DNA of 64,000 nt from Mesomycoplasma ovipneumoniae (lineage in GTDB: Bacteria; Bacillota_I; Bacilli_A; Mycoplasmatales; Metamycoplasmataceae), in contig NZ_CP146005.1 of NCBI RefSeq assembly GCF_038095995.1, forward strand, positions 868,001 through 932,000. Direction: 5' to 3'. The notes under the pieces were generated by a model. It saw only the letters and a program-made list of their open reading frames with translations, did no database searches and was not told where the DNA came from. Position 1 is the first letter of the stretch. Each line of letters starts with the position of its first letter. A program made the position numbers and the translations under genes. Shown piece by piece: positions 45,622 through 54,352 of the stretch.

Positions 45622-47022
45622 AAATAAGTAGAAAAATCTCAGACAATTAGTTTTTTACCTATGATTTTGATTACACCGCTTTTGTTAATTTTTTCTAGCA
45701 TGTTCATTTTAAAAATTTGGACAAATAATTTACCTCATATAATAACTTGGAGTTTTATATGATAAGCAACTTTGAGGCCTTTCATTGTTATACCAATCAA
45801 TAAATTCACTTATTTTTTGATAAGCAATAGCCACATTTTCAAAATTTTCGCCCTCAATATTAAGCAATTCTCGTTGAAAAACCGCATAAAAATATTCAAT
45901 AGGACGGTTTGCAAGTGCATTACCTTTTGGCGACATTGATTGTTGGATACCATTTTGCTTTAAAAAATTAGCAAATTTGTAGTTCGCATATTCCACGCCA
46001 TGATCTGAATGGAAAAATTTTGGTTTAATATTGTACTTTTTGATTGTTTGTTTTACTAAGTTTATAGTTTCTTCTGAAAATCTTGTTTTAGAAATTGAAA
46101 AATTGAGCAAGTAATTGGATTTTGTTTCAATAATTGAGTGTAGATAAAATCATTCGTTGTTAATTTTGATAAATTTAATATCAGCAAACCATTTTTCACC
46201 AAAATTTTCTGAGCTAAATTCACCTTTGATATGATCTTCAGTCCAAATTCGCGTAAACTTTTTCTCTTTTGGTGCTGGTTTTCCTTGCTTTTTATAAGCT
46301 AGTGATTTTAATCCTAAAAATTCGTAGTGTTTTTGAAACACGTACGTGCTTACATAATTTCCCTGATTTATGTAAATATTATATAGGATGTCTCGGCCTT
46401 TTACCTTTCGATTTAAAATAAAATTTTCGCGAATTCACTGAAGTAAGTCTTCATCATAAATCATTTTCTTTGGTGGTTTTTTCACCCTAATTTTCTCATA
46501 AATAGAAGTGCGATTAACCTTAAAAACGCTACAAATTCTAGTGGAATTTTCGATTTTGTTTTTATCTTTTTCTTGTTCTTGTTTTCGTTTTTTGAGCTCC
46601 TCAAGAATAATCCCGGGGTCAACCCCGTATTTTCTAAGAACAGTTTCAATTATTTCTTGGTAAACTTCACGATCGTTTTCAGAAAGATCGTTAATTGTAT
46701 ATTTCTTTTTTGGTTTGCGTGGAGATTTGATTTTTCCACGAGTACTAATTAAACTTTTCATATCATTATTATAAAACTTTTTTTGCCAATTTCTTATCAA
46801 ATTATTAGCGTATATATGCAACATTCATTCTTTATCCGCTTTTTTACTTTTAGATTTGTTTTTGTAAATTTCTCTAAATTCTTCTGCAAATTGCAAAATT
46901 GCGTTTTTTAGCCCTTTAGATTCGGCAATTTTGATGTATTTAAATTTGTCTTCAATTGTAAATCTGTATTGTTTCATTTTGACACACCTTTTTTCGAATA
47001 AGTCTGAAATTGGTGTACTAAC
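45622..47022 (-). mobile_element. IS3-family (IS150 group, IS1221-like) element
   Basis: About 1,401 bp. Imperfect terminal inverted repeats: TAAGTAGAAAAATCTCAGAC at one end and the complement of TTAGTACACCAATTTCAGAC at the other. It carries one open transposase frame and appears intact, in contrast to the remnant at 655-1545. Confidence 0.82.
45730..46977 (-). CDS. IS3-family transposase, OrfA and OrfB in one frame
   Basis: 415 residues from ATG 46977 to TAA 45730. The N-terminal OrfA part is charged and helical (KKYTINDLSENDREVYQ). The OrfB part has an HTH_21-like region (KHYEFLGLKSLAYKK) and an integrase core with DDE: WFADIKFI, FHSDHGVEYAN and the Glu in NRPIEYFYAVFQREL. Most IS3 elements need a -1 frameshift between OrfA and OrfB. 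Here, with TGA as Trp, both are continuous, as reported for some mycoplasma relatives. Confidence 0.9.
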
Positions 47023-47040
47023 TTATTTTAGATCAAGCAT
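47023..47040. repeat. 18-bp direct repeat flanking the IS3 element (right)
   Basis: Matches 45604-45621. Confidence 0.7.
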
Positions 47041-47175
47041 TTTTTTTTTTTTACAAAAGGTTAATTTAAAAATAATAAAAATTAAGATTTTAGTCTCAAA
47101 AAACACGGATTTATGGCTATTTTCCCGTATTTATACTCACTAAAAAGTGATTTTTTGCCATCAAACTGGGAAACA

Positions 47176-47471
47176 CTGGAGCTGTAAATCCAAAATTTTT
47201 TTACAGCATTTCTTAGCAAAATTTGACAGTTAAGTTCAAAATCACATATTTTTGAGCTTAAATAAGGTTAGACGGTTGAATCTGGTTTTTGATAAATTTT
47301 TAGTATTATAATAAAATTTTTTGTCAATAAAAGTCTTTGCATTTTTGCTAATTTGGGTTAAAATGATACTTTTTTTAAAAATTTTAATAAAAAAGTGCTA
47401 TTTTTTATATTTTAAATAAATTCAAATTCATAATATTAAATGAATTTTTTAAAAAATAATTTTAAAAATGG
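47176..47471. other. intergenic between relic R3 and msrB
   Basis: No gene or hairpin of note; ends at the msrB promoter. Confidence 0.5.
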
Positions 47472-47477
47472 TATAAT
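47472..47477 (+). promoter_or_regulatory. -10 box of msrB
   Basis: TATAAT in ATGGTATAATTTGG, 31 bp before ATG 47509; a TTTGGAGAAAA ribosome site follows. Confidence 0.65.
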
Positions 47478-47508
47478 TTGGAAATTAAAAATTTATTTTG
47501 GAGAAAAC

Positions 47509-47940
47509 ATGGAAAAAAACAAGAAAAAACTTGATCATTTAAACGAATTACAATACAAAGTTACACAAGAAAATTTTACAGAACCACCTTTTGATAATCT
47601 TTATAACGATAATTACGAAGAAGGTGTTTATGTTGATATTATCGACGGAACTCCGCTTTTTTTGTCTTCAACTAAATATAATTCAGGATCTGGTTGACCA
47701 TCTTTTTGAAAACCTTTAAACGAGGACTCAGTTGTTGAAGTTCTTGATTTTAGCCACGCAATGACTAGAGTTGAAGTTCGCTCAAAAAATGCTGATTCCC
47801 ATTTAGGTCACGTTTTTAATGATGGGCCTAAAGAACAAGGAGGAAGACGTTATTGTATTAATTCAGCTGCCCTTAAATTTATTCCTAAAAATGAATTAAA
47901 AAGCAATAATTTAGAGCATCTTTTAAAATACTTTGACTAA
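47509..47940 (+). CDS. msrB: peptide-methionine (R)-S-oxide reductase
   Basis: 143 residues. It reduces methionine-R-sulfoxide in proteins. [27 protein letters not shown] and the active-site [11 protein letters not shown] with its cysteine are all present; the structural zinc cysteines of some MsrB enzymes are absent. ATG 47509 fits both the ribosome site and the domain start better than an upstream in-frame start at 47440. It may protect neighbouring surface proteins from host oxidants, but has no export signal. Confidence 0.93.
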
Positions 47941-48007
47941 AGTTTATTTAAAACAAAAATAAGAAAAAGTATTACTTTTAATAATTAATATTGTAAAATT
48001 TTAAATT

Positions 48008-49630
48008 ATGAAATTACTAAGAAAATCAAAATTAAACTTTTTATTTTTTTCAGTAATTTTTTTATTTTTATCAAGTTGTTCAGTTGAGTCAAATTTACCT
48101 GATAAAATAAGTAAAGATATTGGTGATTCGCCAAAAATTGCTCCACCACCTGAACAAGAGCAACCATCTCAACCATCAAATCCAGGTCAAAATCCTTCAA
48201 CCCCAGGCCAAAATCCATCAAATCCTGGAATTAATACAGAAACCCAAATTGATAAGGGTAAAACTCAGGAAGAAAATAAGCCTCCTGTGATTAGTCAAAA
48301 ACCTGATTCTCCACCCACTGTTATAGAAAACCCTGATGTGATTGAAGAAAAACCGGGCGTAATTAAAATAACAGATGATAAAAAGGATTTAGAAAAGCAC
48401 AAAATTCCATCTATTACACCTACACCACAAAAACCAAGTGATGAAGAAAAAATTGTTCCCGAGCCTTTTGACCCAAAAAAGGAAGAAAAAGAAGCTGATG
48501 TCCAATTAACTCAATTAAAAGGTTATCTTTCAACTTTACCTAGTTCATTTCGCATTACAAAAAGCATGCAAGATTTATACCCACTAACAATAATTGGTAA
48601 AGGTAACAGCGATGAATATAAAAATTTTTCTTATGTAAATTTTATTGACCCAATCCAAGATTTGAACGATAAGTATTCTGTTAAATTAGATTTTTCTAAC
48701 GCTGTTGCTGCTTCCACAGGCGCATCAAACCAAAAAAAACCTATAAATAACGTGCTTTTATCTTTGTATCATAAAGATAATGACTCAATTAAATCGTCAA
48801 AAATGGTCAGTCTTTTTTATAAACAAGAAGAGACATCAAAAATAAATTTAATAGCAAAACAATTACCTGATGATTTTAAAAACATTTTTCCATCATTTTT
48901 AGCTTTTTCCTTACTAAACTCCAACAATGATGTCATATCCAACCCATTTCTTAATCAAATTGGTCATGTTTTAAATAATCGAAATTTTGGAGTCGGACTT
49001 AAAGATACTTTTGCCGAATTTAGCCCTGAAATTAACGATGATGAAAAAGAAAAATATGGATTTGATGTTGTTAGCGCTCAACCTGATGATGAAAATGGAA
49101 AATTAAGACTTAATTTACAAATTTGAAAAGTAGATAAAGATACTGAGATAAAAACATTTTTACCAGATAATAAAAGTCTTGAATTTTCGGGTTTAGCTAA
49201 AAATTCAGACAATATTTACCAAATCGAATTATCAGAAAAAGATTTAGAAATTGCTGCTTTAAAAAATGATGTTAAAAAAACATTATTAGAAAGAGATTTA
49301 AAATCCAACTTTACTAAACATACATTTTTAAAACATTTATTAGAGCACTTATATATAAGGGTTAATGCTGAAATTAATAATAAGTGGATTAAATTATCTG
49401 AAGTTAAGCATAACAGATGGCTTATTTTCCCGCAAATTCAGTTTGCAAATTTAGTTACTACTCAATTAATAGATAATTTAACTTTAGAAAAAAATGATAA
49501 AAAAATTACTTGAACCTTAGATTTAAAAACAGTTTTACTAAATAACAATCAAATTTTGACCCCTAATGGCGAATTTTTGCTAGGTAAGGAAAAAATTCAC
49601 AAAATTAGTGGCGTTCTTGAAATTAATTAA
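48008..49630 (+). CDS. proline-rich surface lipoprotein
   Basis: 540 residues. Signal peptide with lipobox IFLFLSSC (Cys24). Residues about 45-75 contain short repeats of the type PGQNPS/NPGQNP, followed by Pro/Lys/Glu-rich sequence to residue 165 and a folded C-terminal part without a domain I recognise. Repeat-rich proline stretches in mycoplasma lipoproteins can vary in length by slippage. Its function is unknown; adhesion or immune masking would be guesses. Confidence 0.8.
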
Positions 49631-49660
49631 AAAAATTTCAAGCAAATTTTTTTAATTAAT
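49621..49660 (+). terminator. terminator overlapping the lipoprotein stop
   Basis: Stem AATTAATTAAAAAAATTT / AAATTTTTTTAATTAATT with loop CAAGC; it includes the TAA stop 49628-49630. The AT-only stem lowers certainty. Confidence 0.55.
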
Positions 49661-49714
49661 TATTTTTTCTAGTGGTACAATTTAATACAATTTTGAAAAT
49701 TAAAGGCCAAAATT

Positions 49715-51076
49715 ATGAAAACTAAATCAAAAAACACACTTACAGAACGACAATTTATTTTTTATGGGCTAAATTATGTTGTAGGATTTGGCTTTATCGC
49801 CACTATTTCGAAAGTAATTAATCAAGGAATTTGGGGTGTTTTTGTCTTTATTCTGACATCTTTAATTACTTTAGCGGTTATTTTTGCTTTTGCTCGAGCT
49901 GGGCAAAAATACCAAAATGAAGTTGGTGGCTCATATGCATATGCTAAAAAAACCTTTAAAAATGGACTTGTTTTTTTCTCAGGTTGAAATCAAGTTGCCC
50001 GAATTATGCTTTTTTCGGCAACAAGCCCGCTATTTTTTTCAACTCTACTAACACAATTTGATCCTGATCGCCAATGAGTTTATGTTTCAATCTCATTAGT
50101 AGTTTATATAATTTTAATTCTTGCCGGTAGTTTTGGGTTTAAGCTCTCAAAACAAATAATTTTAGTTACTGCTATTTTTAAATGGGCAACACTTCTTATT
50201 GGTTTTGGTTTAATTATTTATTTAATTATTCAATCAAATACATATGGACATACTTTTAGCCAAATCGAACCTTTTAGTGTTACATTATTTGCTAGTACAA
50301 TTTTATCATTTATTTATTCTTATGGTGGTTTTGAGTCATTAGCGACAATTTCACAAAGTGTCGAAACAAAACGGTTTAAAAAAGTAATAATTCTAATGTT
50401 TCTTATAGTAATTTCTTCCTATTTTTTATTTTATATAATTTTTATAGGACTTGGTAAAGAATATCTTTCAAACTTTGGGCTTGAACAAGTCTACAAAACT
50501 CTTTGAGGTACCACAGGAGTATCACTTTTTACAATCGGATTATTCTTTAATCGAATGTCAGCAACAATGGGATCAGTTCAACCTTATGCAAGATATATTG
50601 CACCACTTGCCGAAGACGGTTTTTTACCTTCCATTTTTGCCAAAAAAAATAAGCATAACGAATACCATCATGCTATTTATCTTTCAGTTTCGCTTGCTAT
50701 TACTTCAAGTATAATTTTTACAATTATTCCTAGAATTGCCGGTGTTACAGACACATTTGGTACAATTTTAAAGGCAGGAAATATCTCCTTTTTAATTCAG
50801 TATTTTCTCACACTCTTTACAGTTTTGATTTGAAAATGACGAAAAAGCGAACAAATACCAATTTGAGAAATTGTAATTTACATTATAGGTATGGTTGTTA
50901 TTTTATTTACCCTTATTGTTTCACAATTACCATTTATTAGTAGTAGTTCTGAAGAAGTAACTTTTGAGCAGTTTATACCTTTAATAAGTTACGTTGCCGC
51001 AATTTTAATTGGGTATATCGTTAAATTTTTAAATTCTTGACTAAAAAAGAGAAAATTGAGAAAAGTAGTTAGTTAA
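49715..51076 (+). CDS. APC-superfamily amino acid permease
   Basis: 453 residues with about 12 hydrophobic segments. The N-terminal FYGLNYVVGFGFIATISKV replaces the usual G-x-G-I-F loop of amino acid/polyamine permeases, and GGSYAYAKKTF fits transmembrane segment 2-3. It probably imports an amino acid or peptide-derived substrate, which is not predictable. Own promoter (TACAAT near 49677) and terminator behind it. Confidence 0.87.
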
Positions 51077-51101
51077 TATTGTTTTAATTCCATCAAAACA
51101 T

Positions 51102-51133
51102 AAAAAAAGCTATGAATTCATAGCTTTTTTTAT
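51102..51133 (+). terminator. terminator after the APC permease
   Basis: Stem AAAAAAAGCTATGAA / TTCATAGCTTTTTTT, T-run at the end. Confidence 0.85.
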
Positions 51134-51166
51134 GTTTTAGTTTGCTATAAATTCAAAAAATTTCAA

Positions 51167-51219
51167 GAAAAATAAATACAATAAGTTAAGCCGAATTTAA
51201 GTTTATTGACTAAAAAAGC
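51167..51219. repeat. degenerate target duplication of relic R4 (left arm)
   Basis: It shares AATAAGTTAAGCC and CTAAAAAAG blocks in the same order with 53123-53177. About 54 bp with several mismatches, older than the exact duplications elsewhere. Confidence 0.6.
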
Positions 51220-51422
51220 TAAAATTTTAACTTAAAAGGTAAAATTATGAAATTTTTAAACTACTTTTTTAGTTTAAAACACTAACAAAAATCATAAAAA
51301 ATACAACTATTATTTAAACTCAATGCAAATAGAAAACTCATTTTTATTTATGCTGAGCCTAAAAAAACATATGAAGTTTTGAAAGAACAATAATTCAAAG
51401 CCTTAAATTTATAGATTTCTAA

Positions 51423-51430
51423 ACGGGTGA
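51423..51430. repeat. 8-bp target duplication of IS256 copy 3 (left)
   Basis: ACGGGTGA, repeated at 52814-52821. The uninterrupted relic R1 reads ACGGTTAA at this point. Confidence 0.88.
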
Positions 51431-52813
51431 GGTAATGTTAAATATTTTGTGTTTTTAAAGTAAATTTATTTTGATAAAATTTATTATGAAGGACCAAAAT
51501 ATGAAAAAACAGCAAAAAACATTATCCCCATTTGAGTTAGAAGCTAAAAAACTTGTTGACAAATACGCTGATTATAAAAAAATAAAAAAAGAAGATTTTC
51601 ACAACGAAATTTCGCATATGTTTAAAACTTTTACTGAGGCGCTCTTAAGGGCGGAATTAAGCCAACATTTAGGCTATGAAAAAAGTAACCGAAGCAAAAA
51701 AGGCGTGCATAGGCCAAATAAGCGAAACGGATTTTCGGACAAAACTGTGAATTATAATCATAATAGTTTTCGTCTAAAAATACCAAGAGATCGAAATGGC
51801 ACTTTTGAGAACAAATTACTCGGTAAATACGAAACAAATTTAGGCGATATCGAAGAGCAAGTGTTTTCACTTTTTGCATCAGGAATGTCATATGAAAATA
51901 TTGTTAACACAATAAAAAGTATCTATAAAAAAGAAATAAGTAATGCCTGAATTTCTTCAGTTACTGACAAATTATTGCCTGAAATTGAAAAGTGAAAATC
52001 GCGAAAAATTGAGAATTCCTATCCAATTTTGTACATTGATGGGATGTTTTTTAATGTTAAAGAAAACGGTGTTTTTGTCAAAAAATCACTTTATCTTATT
52101 CTTGCAATTGATTGGGACGGAAATAAAAAAGCACTGGGATTTTGGATTAAAAATACCGAATCAGCAAGTAATTGACTTGATGTTTTTAACGAACTAAAAA
52201 CTCGCGGGCTGGAAGATGTTCTAATAATTTCTTGCGATAATCTAAGCGGAATTAGTCAAGCAATTGAAGCGGTTTTCCCGCAAACAGATGTTCAAAAATG
52301 TGTTGTTCACCAAATTAGAAACTCGCTTTTAAAAGTTTCTAACAAAGACAAAAAAGAGTTTGTCCTTGATATGAAAAAGATTTATCAAGCGGCTAATCAA
52401 GAATTTGCAATGCAAAATCTTGATAAATTTGCGGAAAAATGAGGCCAAAAATATCCTTCAATTATCAAGTCTTGGTATACAAATTTCGTTGAACTAACGA
52501 CATTTTTTAAATATCCATATGAATTGAGGCAAGCAATTTATACGACAAATTTAATTGAGTCAATGAATAGAATAATTAGGAAAAATACAAAAACAAAAGG
52601 CGGAATTCAAAGTGTAAATTACCTTTCAAAAATAACTTATTTAACTCTCCAAAACGCATCTACAAAATGACAAAAGGTAAGAAATTGATTCATGATTAAA
52701 AAACAATTAGAAATTATTTTCCCTAATCGGTTAAATAATGTAAAATTAAATTAGATTACATTTCTATTTGAAAAATCCATAAAAATTTAAAACACAAGAT
52801 TATGAACACACCC
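51431..52813 (+). mobile_element. IS256-family element, copy 3 (intact)
   Basis: 1,383 bp, ends GGTAATGTTAAATATTTTGTG and the complement of GGGTGTGTTCATAATCTTGTG, imperfect inverted repeats of about 25 bp, 8-bp target duplication. The transposase frame is complete, so this is the likely active source of the family in the window. Confidence 0.94.
51501..52754 (+). CDS. IS256-family transposase
   Basis: 417 residues. The start ATG 51501 is chosen because AAGGACC lies 8 bp upstream; upstream in-frame starts at 51471 and 51486 would add up to ten residues. Catalytic candidates are Asp180 in YIDGMFF, Asp246 in SCDNLSG and Glu353 in TTNLIESMNRIIRK, with the family's C-x2-H motif in CVVHQIRNSLL. 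Five TGA codons are Trp. N-terminal part identical to copy 2. Confidence 0.95.
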
Positions 52814-52821
52814 ACGGGTGA
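52814..52821. repeat. 8-bp target duplication of IS256 copy 3 (right)
   Basis: ACGGGTGA, matching 51423-51430. Confidence 0.88.
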
Positions 52822-53122
52822 ATTTAAGGCATTCCATCATATTTAAAAACATAATGGAAAATTCGCACTATTTGATTTTTTTCATGCAAAAAAACATAAT
52901 TAATCCCCCTAATTCAATATCAAAATTTATTAATTAATTCTTAGTGAGGTTTATTATAACATAATTTTTTCTTAGACCAAACATTTTTTTTTTTTTTTTG
53001 CAAAAGCTTAGATTTAAAATAATAAAAATTAAGGTTTGCCTCAAAAAACATGGATTTGACGGTATTTTTGCATATTTATACTCAGTAAAAAGTGAATTTT
53101 TGACATCAAATTGGAAAACTCA

Positions 53123-53177
53123 GGAAAAAAATAAAAACAATAAGTTAAGCCAGATTTAGGTTTATTTACTAAAAAAG
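53123..53177. repeat. degenerate target duplication of relic R4 (right arm)
   Basis: Partner of 51167-51219. Confidence 0.6.
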
Positions 53178-53183
53178 GACAAT

Positions 53184-53214
53184 AAAAAAACTTTTTAGCT
53201 AAAAAGTTTTTTTT
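53184..53214 (+). terminator. hairpin before the DprA/T4SS operon
   Basis: Stem AAAAAACTTTTTAGC / GCTAAAAAGTTTTTT with T-run, 48 bp before ATG 53262. It would stop transcription coming from the IS side, or act as an attenuator if the operon promoter lies upstream. Confidence 0.6.
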
Positions 53215-53251
53215 AACGTTTTCTTGGGCTTTTTTCTTAATTTAGAGCAGA

Positions 53252-53257
53252 AGGAGG
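53252..53257 (+). promoter_or_regulatory. strong ribosome binding site of the operon
   Basis: GAAGGAGGACGT leads into ATG 53262: a near-perfect Shine-Dalgarno, stronger than most in this window, so the first gene of the operon should be translated well. Confidence 0.7.
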
Positions 53258-53261
53258 ACGT

Positions 53262-54041
53262 ATGAATAAAAAATTAATCCATTATGCAATCAAATATAAA
53301 GGGGATTATTTTTCAATCCAAAAGGCAATTCAACAAAATGAAGAGGTAAGTGATGAGCAAATAGAAAAAGTTGAACAATTAATTAATTCAGGGGAGGTTA
53401 GGGCAATTACAATTACAGATAAAAATTACCCTGAATCCTTACGGATTCTTAAAAACCCGCCATATGTGATATTTTATAGTGGCAATATCAAATTTTTAAA
53501 TGACTTGCAGCCAAAAGCTTCACTAATTGGTGAAAATTACATTCCCCAAGTTCAAAATTTTTTTAATCGTTCACTTGATCAAATAATAAAAAGACACGTT
53601 TTAGTAACAAATGCATATAAAGGAGTGGAACAAAAAGTAATGGAATTTTTCCGTTTACATGAAATACCAATTATTGGCGTTTCAGTAAATGGGGTTGAAA
53701 ATCCTTGAATGTTTGAAAATTTTAAAGACTACGATAAATTATTAATAATTTCTGAATACCCTAAGGGGGTTAATATTAATAAAAAACGACTAATCCAACG
53801 GAATCGATTAGTTGCTGCCCTTAGTAATTTTTTAGTGATTTATTCACTCAGACAAAAAGGTGGATCACAAAATCTAGTTAATTATTTTCTCGATCTTGGT
53901 AAGGAAATTTATTGCTTTTATGATGATAATTATGAGAATCTAATTGATTTTAAAGGTTCTTTTGACTTAATTTATCAAGGAGCAAATTGGATAACTGAAA
54001 TCAAAGATGTGCATTACAAAATAGGAATGGGTGAAGAATAA
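53262..54041 (+). CDS. dprA: DprA/Smf-like protein, divergent
   Basis: 259 residues. Typical DprA features in the second half: SEYPKG (164-169), the diagnostic RNRLVAALS (180-188), GKEIYCFYD and the LIYQGA end. An N-terminal helical region precedes PESLRILKNPPYVIFYSGN, a usual DprA lead-in. The first Rossmann motif (normally GxRxxS) reads SLIGENYIP and the SGxAxGID motif reads VTNAYKGVE, so ssDNA binding may be altered. DprA loads RecA on incoming single-stranded DNA during uptake. It shares a TAATG overlap with the next gene. Confidence 0.82.
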
Positions 54042-54352
54042 TGTATTTTTCAAGTTTATTTCAAGACACAAAAGTTGGAGGTGAGTTATCAACTCTTGCA
54101 ACTACGTTGCAAAATTGAATAAAATATCTGACACAAATAGGAATGCCTGTTGTTGGCGGAATTTTAGTTGCCGCAATTGTCTTTTTTGCAACAATGCTTT
54201 CAATTACCCACGATGTTGAAAAGCGTGACAAGTGAAAAAAAGCATTAATTTGGTCTTCAATTGGATTTGTAATTATTCTAGTTGCCCTTGGATTATCAAC
54301 AGTAATAATTTCTGTTGCAAGTTCAGCTGCAACTGGCGGAGTTAAAGGGTAA
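54041..54352 (+). CDS. VirB2/TrbC-like pilin protein
   Basis: 103 residues with two hydrophobic helices (about 36-58 and 73-97) around a short charged loop (EKRDKWKK), the layout of VirB2/TrbC-type pilins and of the pilin-like protein in mycoplasma integrative elements. No cleavable signal is obvious. ATG 54041 overlaps the stop of dprA and its own stop overlaps the next ATG (TAATG both times). Missed under the standard code because of internal TGAs. Function inferred from size, topology and neighbours, not from a sequence signature. Confidence 0.65.

Larger units (their letters stand above)
45290..47175 (-). repeat. decayed IS1634-like relic R3, split by an IS3 element
   Basis: The parts 45290-45621 and 47023-47175 carry the same blocks as R1 (TTTAAACTCAATGTAAA, TTCTAAACGGTC, the poly-T run) and end CATCAAACTGGGAAACACTGG, a degraded IS1634 terminus. 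The IS3-type element 45622-47022 lies inside. Confidence 0.75.
51220..53122 (-). repeat. decayed IS1634-like relic R4, split by IS256 copy 3
   Basis: Parts 51220-51430 and 52822-53122 match R1 across ATTTAAACTCAATGCAAATAG, TTCTAAACGGG, AAGGCATTCCATCATATTTA and the poly-T run, ending CATCAAATTGGAAAACTCAGG. The IS256 element fell exactly between AAACGGGTGA and ATTTAAGG. No gene of its own survives. Confidence 0.78.

Noticed and set aside
53184..53214. riboswitch or T-box before the dprA-like gene
   Set aside because: Only a simple AT-rich hairpin with T-run is visible; no specifier or aptamer-like conserved elements.
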